Source: Clostridiales bacterium
Lineage (GTDB): Bacteria > Bacillota > Clostridia > Christensenellales > Pumilibacteraceae
Direction of reading: 5' to 3'
Assembly (NCBI GenBank): GCA_022508505.1
Contig: JAFLVC010000003.1
Location: forward strand, 62,001-126,000
Length of the DNA stretch: 64,000 nucleotides
Below, piece by piece: positions 55,227 through 63,239 of this stretch (position 1 is its first letter; each line of letters begins with the position of its first letter). Under the pieces are notes generated by a model. That model made no database searches. It saw nothing but the letters and a program-made list of their open reading frames with translations, and was not told the DNA's origin. A program made the position numbers and the translations under genes.

Positions 55227-55952
55227 ATGATTCGAATTAAGAATAAGCCGAAATTTTTATCGCTCGTTTTGGGCAATATAGTAATGGTTGCAACCGTCGC
55301 GGCGTTGCTGCTTTTGACCGTCACCGACGTAAAAGCGGAGCGCGCCGGCGGCGGCAAACCGTACTACTCGGGCAAGTCGGACACAAAGGTTTCGCTCATG
55401 ATAAACGTTTATTGGGGCACCGAGTACATCGAGCCTATGCTGGACGTCCTCGCTAAGCATAACGTCAAGACAACCTTTTTCGTCGGCGGGAGCTGGGCTG
55501 CCGCCAATGCCGAAACGCTCAAGCGCATTCACGCCGCGGGACACGAGATAGGTAATCACGGCTACTACCACAAAGACCATTCCAAGATAGACGGCGAGTA
55601 CAACAAGCGTGAAATACGGAGCGCGCACGACGTCGTAAAAGACATCGTAGGCGTCGACATGGACCTCTTTGCGCCGCCGTCGGGGGCGTTCAACGACACG
55701 ACGCTCAAGGCCGCCGCAGAGCTCGGTTACAGGACGATAATGTGGACGCGCGACACAATCGATTGGCGCGACCACGACACCGACCTCATTTACCGACGCG
55801 CGGTCAAGAACGTAAAGGGCGGCGACCTCATACTCATGCACCCGACGGAGAACACGCTTTTCGCCTTAGAGCGCATAATAACAGAGGTGTATTCGCAGGG
55901 GCTTGAAATATCGACGGTGGGCGACGTCCTGAGCGGCACGACGGTCGCGTAG
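55227..55952 (+). CDS. YlxY-like polysaccharide deacetylase-family protein, probably catalytically altered
   Basis: The 241-residue product has an N-terminal membrane anchor (about 9-32) and a NodB-homology fold: NVKTTFFVGGSWAAANAETL, the metal-binding motif GHEIGNHGYYH, and FAPPSGAFND. Where active deacetylases have TFDDG, it reads MINVYWG, so the catalytic Asp pair is missing. This is typical of the YlxY family found in spore formers next to pnp. It probably sits on the outer face of the membrane and may bind rather than deacetylate glycans. GGGGGCG before the ATG is a usable ribosome site. Confidence 0.88.
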   Translation: MIRIKNKPKFLSLVLGNIVMVATVAALLLLTVTDVKAERAGGGKPYYSGKSDTKVSLMINVYWGTEYIEPMLDVLAKHNVKTTFFVGGSWAAANAETLKRIHAAGHEIGNHGYYHKDHSKIDGEYNKREIRSAHDVVKDIVGVDMDLFAPPSGAFNDTTLKAAAELGYRTIMWTRDTIDWRDHDTDLIYRRAVKNVKGGDLILMHPTENTLFALERIITEVYSQGLEISTVGDVLSGTTVA

Positions 55953-55987
55953 CAAATTCGTATAATAACACGGAGTAAAATCGACGG

Positions 55988-57244
55988 ATGACAGTTAAAA
56001 AATACAAAAACGGTTTGACCGTTATAATAGAGAGAAACGACGCGCTTCGTTCGGTGACGTCGGGAATAATGGTGGGCACGGGCAGTGCCTACGAAACGCG
56101 TGAAAACAACGGCATATCCCACTTCATCGAGCACATGCAGTTTAAGGGTACCGAAAAGCGGAGCGCCGAGGATATTGTAAACGCCTTCGACGAGGCGGGC
56201 GCAAGTTTTAACGCCTTTACCGCCAAGGAGTATACCTGCTATTACTTTAAGTCGATTGACGAAAAGATTGAAGATTGTTTTGAGGTGCTTTCCGACCTTT
56301 TCCTTCATTCGGTGTACGACGATACCGAGCTCGACCGCGAGCGGCACGTAATAATCGAGGAGATTAACATGAGTCTCGACGATCCCGACGGCGTGTGCTA
56401 CGACGTGCTGTACGGCACCATGTTCAAGGGCGCGCTCGGCATGGAAATATTGGGGCCCAAGGAAAACGTTTCGCGGTTCGGCAAAGCGGATATTCTCGCT
56501 TACAAGTCTACCAACTACACGCCGAGCAACACCGTTGTCGCGTTTGTCGGAAACATCACCGAGGAAACGGCGCTCGGCCTTGTCGAAAAGTATCTTTCCG
56601 AGTGGGTGAACGCCGAATACAAGGCTCCGCCCGTAAAGATGGCGGAGACGTTTAACGTCGGCTACGGCTCGTTCATCAAGGATTTCGAGCAGTCCGAAAT
56701 ATCGATTGCGTTCCCCGCACTTTCCGTCGGCGACGAACGCACGGCGACGCTTTCGGCGCTCGACTATATTTTCGGCACGGGCATGGGTTCGCGGCTTTTC
56801 AGACGGCTTCGCGAACAGATGGGGCTCGTGTACAGCGTGTACTGCCAGCCCTGGTTCGGCCGCGACAACGGTGTGTTTTCGATATGCGCCAACGTCAACG
56901 TCACAAACGTCGAAAAGAGCATCAAGGCGATAAAGGAAGAGATAGACAAGCTTCTAAAAGATGGCGTGACGGAAAGCGAGACCAACAAGGCAAAAACGCA
57001 GCTCAAGGTGAGCGCATTGTTCGGCAAGGAAAACCCGATGAGCTATATGCTCGCTCTCATGCGCCGCCGCGCGCTTTTGGACGAGGACTACGACCTCGAC
57101 GTGCTCATTGCTCGGATTGACCGCATAACGCCGAAGGATATCGACGCTATGGCGCACGAGATTTTGGAGCGTGACGCGGCGTTCGCTTACGCAGGCAAAA
57201 AGCCGCCAAAGGCGATTGATAAGATTTTCTACAACGCAAAATAG
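55988..57244 (+). CDS. M16-family zinc peptidase (MlpA/YmxG type)
   Basis: The 418-residue product has the inverted zinc motif HFIEH (residues 45-49) with the downstream Glu in IIEEINMSLDDP. The C-terminal half-domain contains the GMGSRLFRRLREQMGLVYSV segment. Two M16 domains pack into a clamshell that degrades or processes peptides in the cytoplasm. In Bacillus the gene in this position (mlpA/ymxG) influences protease expression. It starts 35 bases after the ylxY-like gene. Confidence 0.95.
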   Translation: MTVKKYKNGLTVIIERNDALRSVTSGIMVGTGSAYETRENNGISHFIEHMQFKGTEKRSAEDIVNAFDEAGASFNAFTAKEYTCYYFKSIDEKIEDCFEVLSDLFLHSVYDDTELDRERHVIIEEINMSLDDPDGVCYDVLYGTMFKGALGMEILGPKENVSRFGKADILAYKSTNYTPSNTVVAFVGNITEETALGLVEKYLSEWVNAEYKAPPVKMAETFNVGYGSFIKDFEQSEISIAFPALSVGDERTATLSALDYIFGTGMGSRLFRRLREQMGLVYSVYCQPWFGRDNGVFSICANVNVTNVEKSIKAIKEEIDKLLKDGVTESETNKAKTQLKVSALFGKENPMSYMLALMRRRALLDEDYDLDVLIARIDRITPKDIDAMAHEILERDAAFAYAGKKPPKAIDKIFYNAK

Positions 57245-57259
57245 ACGGAGGGGAAAACC

Positions 57260-57637
57260 ATGGAAGAAAAAAAGGATAAGCTCGACATACTGTTCGAGAT
57301 GCAAAAGGGTCTCGACGCATACATACGCGAAAAGCGCGAGCTCAAATATACGAAGGGCGAGTGGGTGCAGAAAAAGGCAATGGCGCTCATGGTCGAGCTC
57401 GCCGAGGTCGTAGAGGAAGCAAAATACAAGTGGTGGAAGAACGGCACCGAAATAGACGACGAAAAGCTTCATGAGGAAATAGTCGACGTTTTGCACTTCT
57501 TTCTCGGCATGGCAATAGACAGCGGCATGACGTCGCAGGAGCTTTTCGATATTTATATCAAAAAGAACAAGGAAAACTACGATCGCCAGAACGGATTGTC
57601 AAAGAAAGAAGGCTACGCGATAGCGGATAATAAATAA
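57260..57637 (+). CDS. Dimeric dUTPase-like all-alpha NTP pyrophosphohydrolase
   Basis: The 125-residue product is all-alpha, with the metal-binding pattern ELAEVVEEAKYKWWKN (E-x2-E) and EEIVDVLHFFLGMAID (E-x2-D) of the dimeric dUTPase / MazG-like superfamily, and a C-terminal YIKKNKENYDRQNG motif typical of dUTPase-2. It would hydrolyse dUTP (or another NTP) to the monophosphate. AGGGG precedes the ATG, and the gene follows the M16 peptidase by 15 bases. Confidence 0.87.
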   Translation: MEEKKDKLDILFEMQKGLDAYIREKRELKYTKGEWVQKKAMALMVELAEVVEEAKYKWWKNGTEIDDEKLHEEIVDVLHFFLGMAIDSGMTSQELFDIYIKKNKENYDRQNGLSKKEGYAIADNK

Positions 57638-57644
57638 GAGATAA

Positions 57645-57698
57645 GAGGGACAGTCCCTCAGTCGCCTAAAGGCGACAGCTCCCCTTGCACAGGGGAGC
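57645..57698. repeat. Hairpin-rich intergenic repeat unit
   Basis: Three adjacent perfect hairpins occur: GAGGGAC-A-GTCCCTC (57645-57659), GTCGCC-TAAA-GGCGAC (57661-57676) and GCTCCCCT-TGCAC-AGGGGAGC (57678-57698). This pattern matches a dispersed palindromic element I recall from many clostridial gut genomes. Only one copy lies in this window. Confidence 0.6.
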
Positions 57699-57710
57699 CG
57701 AATAAAGAGG

Positions 57711-57740
57711 AAGCGCCGATTTAAATAGTCGGCGCTTTTT
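57711..57740 (+). terminator. Terminator after the dUTPase-like gene
   Basis: AAGCGCCGA (57711-57719) pairs with TCGGCGCTT (57729-57737) around TTTAAATAG, followed by TTT. Confidence 0.85.
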
Positions 57741-57882
57741 AGATTCTTCGCTAACGCTCAATAACCTTCGGTTGCTTCGTAGCACATAGTAATGGTGCGG
57801 CTCGTCAGGCGTAACAAAAAACGAATAACGGCAGTACACACACGACACCGAAAAAATAAAATCACTAAATAAAGAAAAAGAC

Positions 57883-57911
57883 TTGATAAAGAAAAAGCTG
57901 TATGTTATAAT
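57883..57911 (+). promoter_or_regulatory. ftsK/spoIIIE promoter
   Basis: TTGATA (57883-57888) and TATAAT (57906-57911) with 17-base spacing, about 50 bases before the GTG start. Confidence 0.8.
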
Positions 57912-57967
57912 GATAGTTACGTAGAAAAGTACCTTATTTTTCTATGACTGATTTTTCGGAGTGAGCC

Positions 57968-60900
57968 GTGGCAAATAAGAGAATGAAAAAGCGATATAAG
58001 AGCAATAACGATAATCACGACCTTTTAGGCGTAGTTTTGATTATCGTATCGGTGTTCTTATTGCTGTGCATAGTGATTCCGCCGATACTGAGCGTTGTCA
58101 GCGAGGCGATTTTTTCTGTTGTTCTCGGCATTTTCGGAATAGCCGCGTATCCCGGATTGGTTGCACTGCTGACCTGGGGAATAATGCTTGTTTTGCGTTG
58201 GAAGCATGACGCCCCGTCCGTCAAGAACAGCGTTTGCATTGCGCTTTTGATATTCTGCGCGGCGACAATATTCCAGCTCGCGTCCACGCACGCATTTCTC
58301 GATCAAAACTATACGGCGTATATAGCCGACACGTACTCCGTCAAGTATTCTTTCGGCGGAATAGTAATGGGCACAATTGCGTTCGGACTTCAGCACGTAA
58401 TCACCGAAGCGGGGTGCTATATTCTGTTTTCTTTGCTCGCGCTCATCGTTTTTGCCGTGATGATAGACGCCGTAGGGCGTATTCGCGCGTATGCCGCGTC
58501 CAGAAAAGCGCCCGTAGAAAAGGCGGAGCCCGCGCCGAGCTTCGACACTCGCACCGATCCGCAGAGCGTTATTCCCGTCGATATAGGTCACGGGCTTTTC
58601 GTCGGCACAATAGCGCGCAAAGCGCCGCCGCAGATATTTTCAGAGACGGGCAGGGCGTCTCAAATAGCGGAAAGCGAGCCTCGCGCCGTGTCCGACTACG
58701 CCGAAGATCCGGTCATGCTCGAGCCCAAAATTTCGGACAAGCATTCTGCAGCTCACATGGCGCTCTACGGCGACAGCGACGCGCTCAAAAGAAAGTCCGC
58801 CGAAGAATACAGGCGCAGCGTAGAGGAAAGGCGAGAAGATCGCCGCGACACAAGGCGCGAAACGACGGCATATTCTCAGCCTGTGCGCGAGGAGTACGTC
58901 GAAAAGCAAGAAAGCGAATTGGTCGAGCCGTACATCAGAACTGCGGAGGACGCCCGCGCCAACACTTCGTCGGGACCGAGAAAGATAGTTCACGACACGC
59001 ACGACGTGTTTTTCCCCGTAGAAAAGCATTTGGTGTTTAACGACGACGGCATAGAAAATGCCGACGACATAAAGCGCAGACTGCGCGAGGACGCCAAAAA
59101 GCGCAAGTGGAGTGACATCGAAACGTCGGAGAGCAGAGAGCCCGCGCCTAAAATCGCCGAGCCTAAGCGCACTCCGCCTCCCGTATTTATGCCTATCAAG
59201 CGTCCCGAGCCGGTGCAAGAGCCCGTTCGTGACGAACCGATAATAGACGCCGACCTCGACAGAAGAAACGCCGCGCCGCGGATCGGCGCGCCCGCGGAAA
59301 GCAAGGCTCAAAGCGCACCGACCGCAGAAAGCGTCGACGACAGGTTTTTGCGCGCGTTCGGGGCGACGAGCGATATGCCCAAGTTCGAGCCCGAGCCCGT
59401 TCAAGACGACATCATCAACACCGACATTATGCGCGGCACGTCGTTTATAATAGAGTCGGAACCCGAGCGTTCCGACCTCGATCCCGACGATATAATAGTT
59501 GGAGACGAGCCGGAAGAAAACGCGGAAAAACCGGATAGCGTCGTCAGACCTGCGCCCGTCGTTTCCGTCAAAGAGGACAACGACATCGGCATTATAGACG
59601 GCATGGGCGGCATGAAAGGGCTTTCCATTGTGGACGGACCTGCAGTCGACTTGACAGAGCGCCACGACATAACGAGCGATCTCATAGACGGCGAGGACTT
59701 GTCGGGCATGTACGGTGCGGCGGACGACGAACAGCCTGCGCCGCCGATAAAGCCCGCGCGCGTCAAGAGAAGCGCAATGCCCATCGACAATCAGATATCC
59801 ATTCAGTCGATGATAGATGAAAAGGCGGATGAGAGCATAGTCATTCAGCCCCAAAAGCGTCACAAAAAGTACGGCAACTACTTGGCGCCGCCCATTGACC
59901 TTCTTAAAAAATATCAGAAGAACGACATGCTCGAGGAAGAGCTCAACCGCAACGCCGCCATACTCGAAGAGGTTATCGGCAGATTCTTGAAGTCTGAGGT
60001 CAAGGTTGTTCGCATCGTTCCCGGACCTACAGTCACGCGTTACGAGCTCGAGTGCCAGACGGGCGTTCCCGTCAAGCAGATAGAAACGCATAGCTCGGAC
60101 ATCGAGTACGAGCTCGCTTCCATCAGCAAAATCCGCATCGAAGCGCCTATACCCGGCAAGCGCGCCGTAGGTATCGAGGTGCCAAACGCGAACAAGTCCA
60201 TAGTCGGCATACGCGAGATAATCGAGTCCGAAGAGTACGTAAAAGCCAAGTCGCCCATGACGTTTGCCGTCGGCAAGGGTATAAGCGGCGACGTGGTGCT
60301 TTGCGATCTCGAAAAGGTCCCGCACCTTCTCATTGCCGGTCAGACGGGTAGCGGCAAGAGCGCGTGCTTGAACGGACTTATCGTAAGCCTTTTGTACAAG
60401 TCGTCGCCCGAGGATTTGCGTTTCATTCTCGTAGACCCCAAGCGCGTCGAGTTCTCTGCGTATGCGGGCATGCCGCACCTGCTTTTCAATAACATAATCT
60501 ACGAGCCCAACGAGGTGCTCAACGCCTTGAAATGGGGCGTAAACGAAATGGAGCGCCGCTACGCACTGCTCCAAAAATACAGATGCAATCAGCTGTCGGC
60601 GTTCAACAAGCACCAAGACGTCATAAGCGGCAAGATAGACAGGCTGCCGCACATCATAATCATAATCGACGAGCTTGCCGACATCATGCAGTCTACGGTC
60701 AAGCGCGACATAGAGGATAAAATCAAGACCATAGCGGCAAAGGCGCGCGCGGCGGGTATTCACCTTATCGTCGCAACGCAGCGCCCGTCCGCCGACGTTT
60801 TGACGGGCACGATAAAGACCAACCTGACGAGCAGGATTGCGTTCAAGGTGTCCGGTCAGACCGACTCGCGCATCATTCTCGACGTGCAGGGCGCGGAAGC

Positions 60901-61351
60901 GCTCGTCGGACAGGGCGACATGCTGTTCTTCCCGGTCGACTATAGCTCGCCCAAGCGCGTGCAGGGCTCGTTCATAAGCGACGAAGAAGTTGCGTCCGTT
61001 CTCGGTCACATCAAGGAAAACGTAGAGTGCGACTTCGACGAGGACGCAATGAACGCCGTGTTCGGCAGCAGCGACGAATCGTTCGGCGCGGAAGCGGGCA
61101 TGCAGAAGGCAAAGACCGATCCGCTCCTTCCCGACGTTTTGGCGCTTGTAATTCGCACCAAGCAAGCTTCGACGTCCAGCATTCAGCGAAGGTTTTCGAT
61201 AGGCTACGCGAGGGCGTCGCGCATAATCGACATCATGGAAGAGCTGAAGTACATCGGTCCCGCCACAGGCAACAGCAAGCCGCGCGACGTCTTTATAACG
61301 AACGAGCAGTTCCGCGAGCAGTTCGGGTACGACGCGGACGAAAACAACTAA
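57968..61351 (+). CDS. ftsK: FtsK/SpoIIIE-family DNA translocase
   Basis: Hexameric ATP-driven pump that moves chromosomal DNA through the division or sporulation septum. The GTG start at 57968 has GGAG at 57958-57961. The 1127-residue product has about four N-terminal membrane helices (20-180) and an unusually long acidic linker (about 185-640, rich in Glu, Pro, Arg and Asp). The motor domain carries Walker A AGQTGSGKSACLNG (near 790) and Walker B IIIIIDELADIM (near 900). The C-terminal winged-helix gamma domain (about 1050-1120; STSSIQRRFSIGYARASRII) reads orientation sequences. In a spore former it could be named spoIIIE. It is about 300 residues longer than the Bacillus protein because of the linker. 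Confidence 0.97.
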   Translation: MANKRMKKRYKSNNDNHDLLGVVLIIVSVFLLLCIVIPPILSVVSEAIFSVVLGIFGIAAYPGLVALLTWGIMLVLRWKHDAPSVKNSVCIALLIFCAATIFQLASTHAFLDQNYTAYIADTYSVKYSFGGIVMGTIAFGLQHVITEAGCYILFSLLALIVFAVMIDAVGRIRAYAASRKAPVEKAEPAPSFDTRTDPQSVIPVDIGHGLFVGTIARKAPPQIFSETGRASQIAESEPRAVSDYAEDPVMLEPKISDKHSAAHMALYGDSDALKRKSAEEYRRSVEERREDRRDTRRETTAYSQPVREEYVEKQESELVEPYIRTAEDARANTSSGPRKIVHDTHDVFFPVEKHLVFNDDGIENADDIKRRLREDAKKRKWSDIETSESREPAPKIAEPKRTPPPVFMPIKRPEPVQEPVRDEPIIDADLDRRNAAPRIGAPAESKAQSAPTAESVDDRFLRAFGATSDMPKFEPEPVQDDIINTDIMRGTSFIIESEPERSDLDPDDIIVGDEPEENAEKPDSVVRPAPVVSVKEDNDIGIIDGMGGMKGLSIVDGPAVDLTERHDITSDLIDGEDLSGMYGAADDEQPAPPIKPARVKRSAMPIDNQISIQSMIDEKADESIVIQPQKRHKKYGNYLAPPIDLLKKYQKNDMLEEELNRNAAILEEVIGRFLKSEVKVVRIVPGPTVTRYELECQTGVPVKQIETHSSDIEYELASISKIRIEAPIPGKRAVGIEVPNANKSIVGIREIIESEEYVKAKSPMTFAVGKGISGDVVLCDLEKVPHLLIAGQTGSGKSACLNGLIVSLLYKSSPEDLRFILVDPKRVEFSAYAGMPHLLFNNIIYEPNEVLNALKWGVNEMERRYALLQKYRCNQLSAFNKHQDVISGKIDRLPHIIIIIDELADIMQSTVKRDIEDKIKTIAAKARAAGIHLIVATQRPSADVLTGTIKTNLTSRIAFKVSGQTDSRIILDVQGAEALVGQGDMLFFPVDYSSPKRVQGSFISDEEVASVLGHIKENVECDFDEDAMNAVFGSSDESFGAEAGMQKAKTDPLLPDVLALVIRTKQASTSSIQRRFSIGYARASRIIDIMEELKYIGPATGNSKPRDVFITNEQFREQFGYDADENN

Positions 61352-61363
61352 ACGGAGAAAAGA

Positions 61364-62671
61364 ATGAAAAGCGTGGCCGCGATTTCACTCGGGTGTGATA
61401 AGAACAGGGTGGATACCGAGCGTATGCTATACCGCATATCGCGCGGCGGTTACGGTATTTCGGACGTTTCTGACGCGGAGGTGATAATCGTAAACACCTG
61501 CGCGTTTATCGAGAGCGCGCGCGAGGAGAGCATCGATACCATTCTCTCTTGCGCGGAGCTCAAAAAATCGGGCAAGTGCGAGCGCCTTATAGTCACAGGC
61601 TGTCTCCCGCAAAGATACTTGAGTGAGCTCAAAGCCGAGCTTCCCGAAGTGGACGCTTTTCTCGGCGTGAACGACTACGAGGGAATCGTTGAGGTTATCG
61701 ATGGGAGCGACGCAAAGCCCGCCGACTTCGACAGATTCGAGGCGCTTGAAAGCTGCGGGCGGCTTCTCACGACGTATCCGCATTTGGCGTACCTCAAAAT
61801 CGCCGACGGCTGCGACAACAAGTGCACGTTTTGCGCAATCCCGTCCATTCGCGGACCGTACCGTTCCCGTCCGATTGACGGACTTGTAAAAGAGGCGGAG
61901 GGTCTTGTCGAGGGCGGCGTAAAGGAGCTCGTTCTCGTCGCGCAGGACGTAACGCGTTACGGCGAGGATAAAGGCAGCAGCTTGATAGAACTGCTTGCCG
62001 AATTAAAAGAATTGTCGGTCGAAAAAATACGGCTTTTGTACTGCTATCCCGAGCGCGTCTCGGACGAGCTCATCGAGTTTATATCGACTTGCGATAAGAT
62101 GGCGAAATATATCGACATACCCGTTCAGCACTACTCGGCAGGGATATTGAAGCTGATGAATAGGAAAACGACGGGCGAAGCGGTAGAGAGCCTTATAGCA
62201 AAGCTCCACGCCCGCGGCATTGCGGTGCGGACGACGCTCATGGTCGGATTTCCGGGCGAGAGCGAGGAGGACTTTGCGGCGCTATGCGAATTTGTGAAGC
62301 GGGCGCGACCTGAGTATGCGGGCGTGTTCGCGTACTCCAAAGAGGAAGGTACCGCCGCGGCGCGGCTCAAAGGCCACATCGCAAAATCGGTAAAGCGTAA
62401 AAGGGCGGATACGCTCGGAAGGATATGCACCGAGGTTACGCGCGACTTCAATAAAAATCAGGTAGGGCGCACGCTCAAAGTCATTTACGAGGACATAGAT
62501 TACGACAAAAATCTGTTTGTCGGCAGGGCAGACTTCCAAGCCCCCGACGTCGACGGGCGGGTGTACTTCAAGGCGCACGGCGCTTTGGTCGGAAAGTATT
62601 ACGACGTCAAGATTACATACAGCGACGATTACGACCTTTACGGAGAGGCTATCGATGAACTTACCGAATAA
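61364..62671 (+). CDS. rimO: Ribosomal protein S12 methylthiotransferase
   Basis: Radical-SAM enzyme that adds a methylthio group to an Asp of ribosomal protein S12. The N-terminal cluster domain shows SLGCDKNRVDTE (Cys11), VNTCAF and TGCLPQRY. The radical-SAM cluster is CDNKCTFCAIPSIRG with Cys150, 154 and 157. A TRAM domain closes the 435-residue protein. SLGCDKN and the GPYRSRP segment favour RimO over MiaB. It lies 12 bases after ftsK. Confidence 0.96.
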   Translation: MKSVAAISLGCDKNRVDTERMLYRISRGGYGISDVSDAEVIIVNTCAFIESAREESIDTILSCAELKKSGKCERLIVTGCLPQRYLSELKAELPEVDAFLGVNDYEGIVEVIDGSDAKPADFDRFEALESCGRLLTTYPHLAYLKIADGCDNKCTFCAIPSIRGPYRSRPIDGLVKEAEGLVEGGVKELVLVAQDVTRYGEDKGSSLIELLAELKELSVEKIRLLYCYPERVSDELIEFISTCDKMAKYIDIPVQHYSAGILKLMNRKTTGEAVESLIAKLHARGIAVRTTLMVGFPGESEEDFAALCEFVKRARPEYAGVFAYSKEEGTAAARLKGHIAKSVKRKRADTLGRICTEVTRDFNKNQVGRTLKVIYEDIDYDKNLFVGRADFQAPDVDGRVYFKAHGALVGKYYDVKITYSDDYDLYGEAIDELTE

Positions 62672-63239
62672 GCTTACCATAATGCGGATAATAATGATTC
62701 CGATATTCATAACTCTGTTTTTCGTGGAGTTTGAATGGCACAGGGTTTACGCCATGGTGGTTTTCTGCGTGGCGAGCGTGACCGATTTTCTCGACGGTTT
62801 TATTGCGCGTAAGCAAAACCTTGTCACTCATCTCGGAAAGTTCCTCGACCCGATCGCCGACAAAATGCTTGTCGCGTGCGCGCTGATTGCCGTCTGCGTG
62901 ACGCCGCCCGTAGTGACTCCCACTAACGTATATTACATTCTCGTCGCGGTGTTCGCCATGATAATTCTCTCGCGCGAGCTCATGATAAGCGGGTTCAGAA
63001 CTGTCGCGGCGGACAAAGGTATGGTGCTTGCCGCCGACATGACGGGCAAGATAAAGACGGTTACGCAAATGCTTGCAATCATATTCTTGCTGCCCGTCGT
63101 CGAGTATTACGCGGTCAATCCCGAAGCGGCGGAAGTCGTCTATTACGTCGGGTTCTCGCTTCTTGCGGCGGCGACGCTTCTCACGATTGTTTCCGCCGTG
63201 CATTACTTGGTACGCAACAAAAAGGTGTTGGAGGGGTAG
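62655..63239 (+). CDS. pgsA: CDP-diacylglycerol--glycerol-3-phosphate 3-phosphatidyltransferase
   Basis: Makes phosphatidylglycerol phosphate in the membrane. The ATG at 62655, with GGAGAGG before it, gives the expected N-terminus MNLPNKLTIMRIIMIP and overlaps the end of rimO by 17 bases. The 194-residue product carries the CDP-alcohol phosphatidyltransferase motif D44-x2-DG-x2-AR-x8-G-x3-D65-x3-D69 (TDFLDGFIARKQ...GKFLDPIAD). About five to six membrane helices are predicted. cinA starts directly after its stop codon. Confidence 0.97.
   Translation: MNLPNKLTIMRIIMIPIFITLFFVEFEWHRVYAMVVFCVASVTDFLDGFIARKQNLVTHLGKFLDPIADKMLVACALIAVCVTPPVVTPTNVYYILVAVFAMIILSRELMISGFRTVAADKGMVLAADMTGKIKTVTQMLAIIFLLPVVEYYAVNPEAAEVVYYVGFSLLAAATLLTIVSAVHYLVRNKKVLEG

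Larger units (their letters stand above)
57638..57967. other. 330-base gap with repeat, terminator and ftsK promoter
   Basis: No gene is seen here. In order it contains a hairpin-rich repeat (57645-57698), a terminator (57711-57740), a degenerate stretch TTCTTCGCTAACGCTC resembling another short repeat, an unassigned AT-rich part, and the promoter at 57883. Confidence 0.7.

Noticed and set aside
58640..61165. Open frame of about 840 codons on the minus strand opposite ftsK
   Set aside because: Complementary-strand shadow of the ftsK motor and linker; no ribosome site or recognisable domain.
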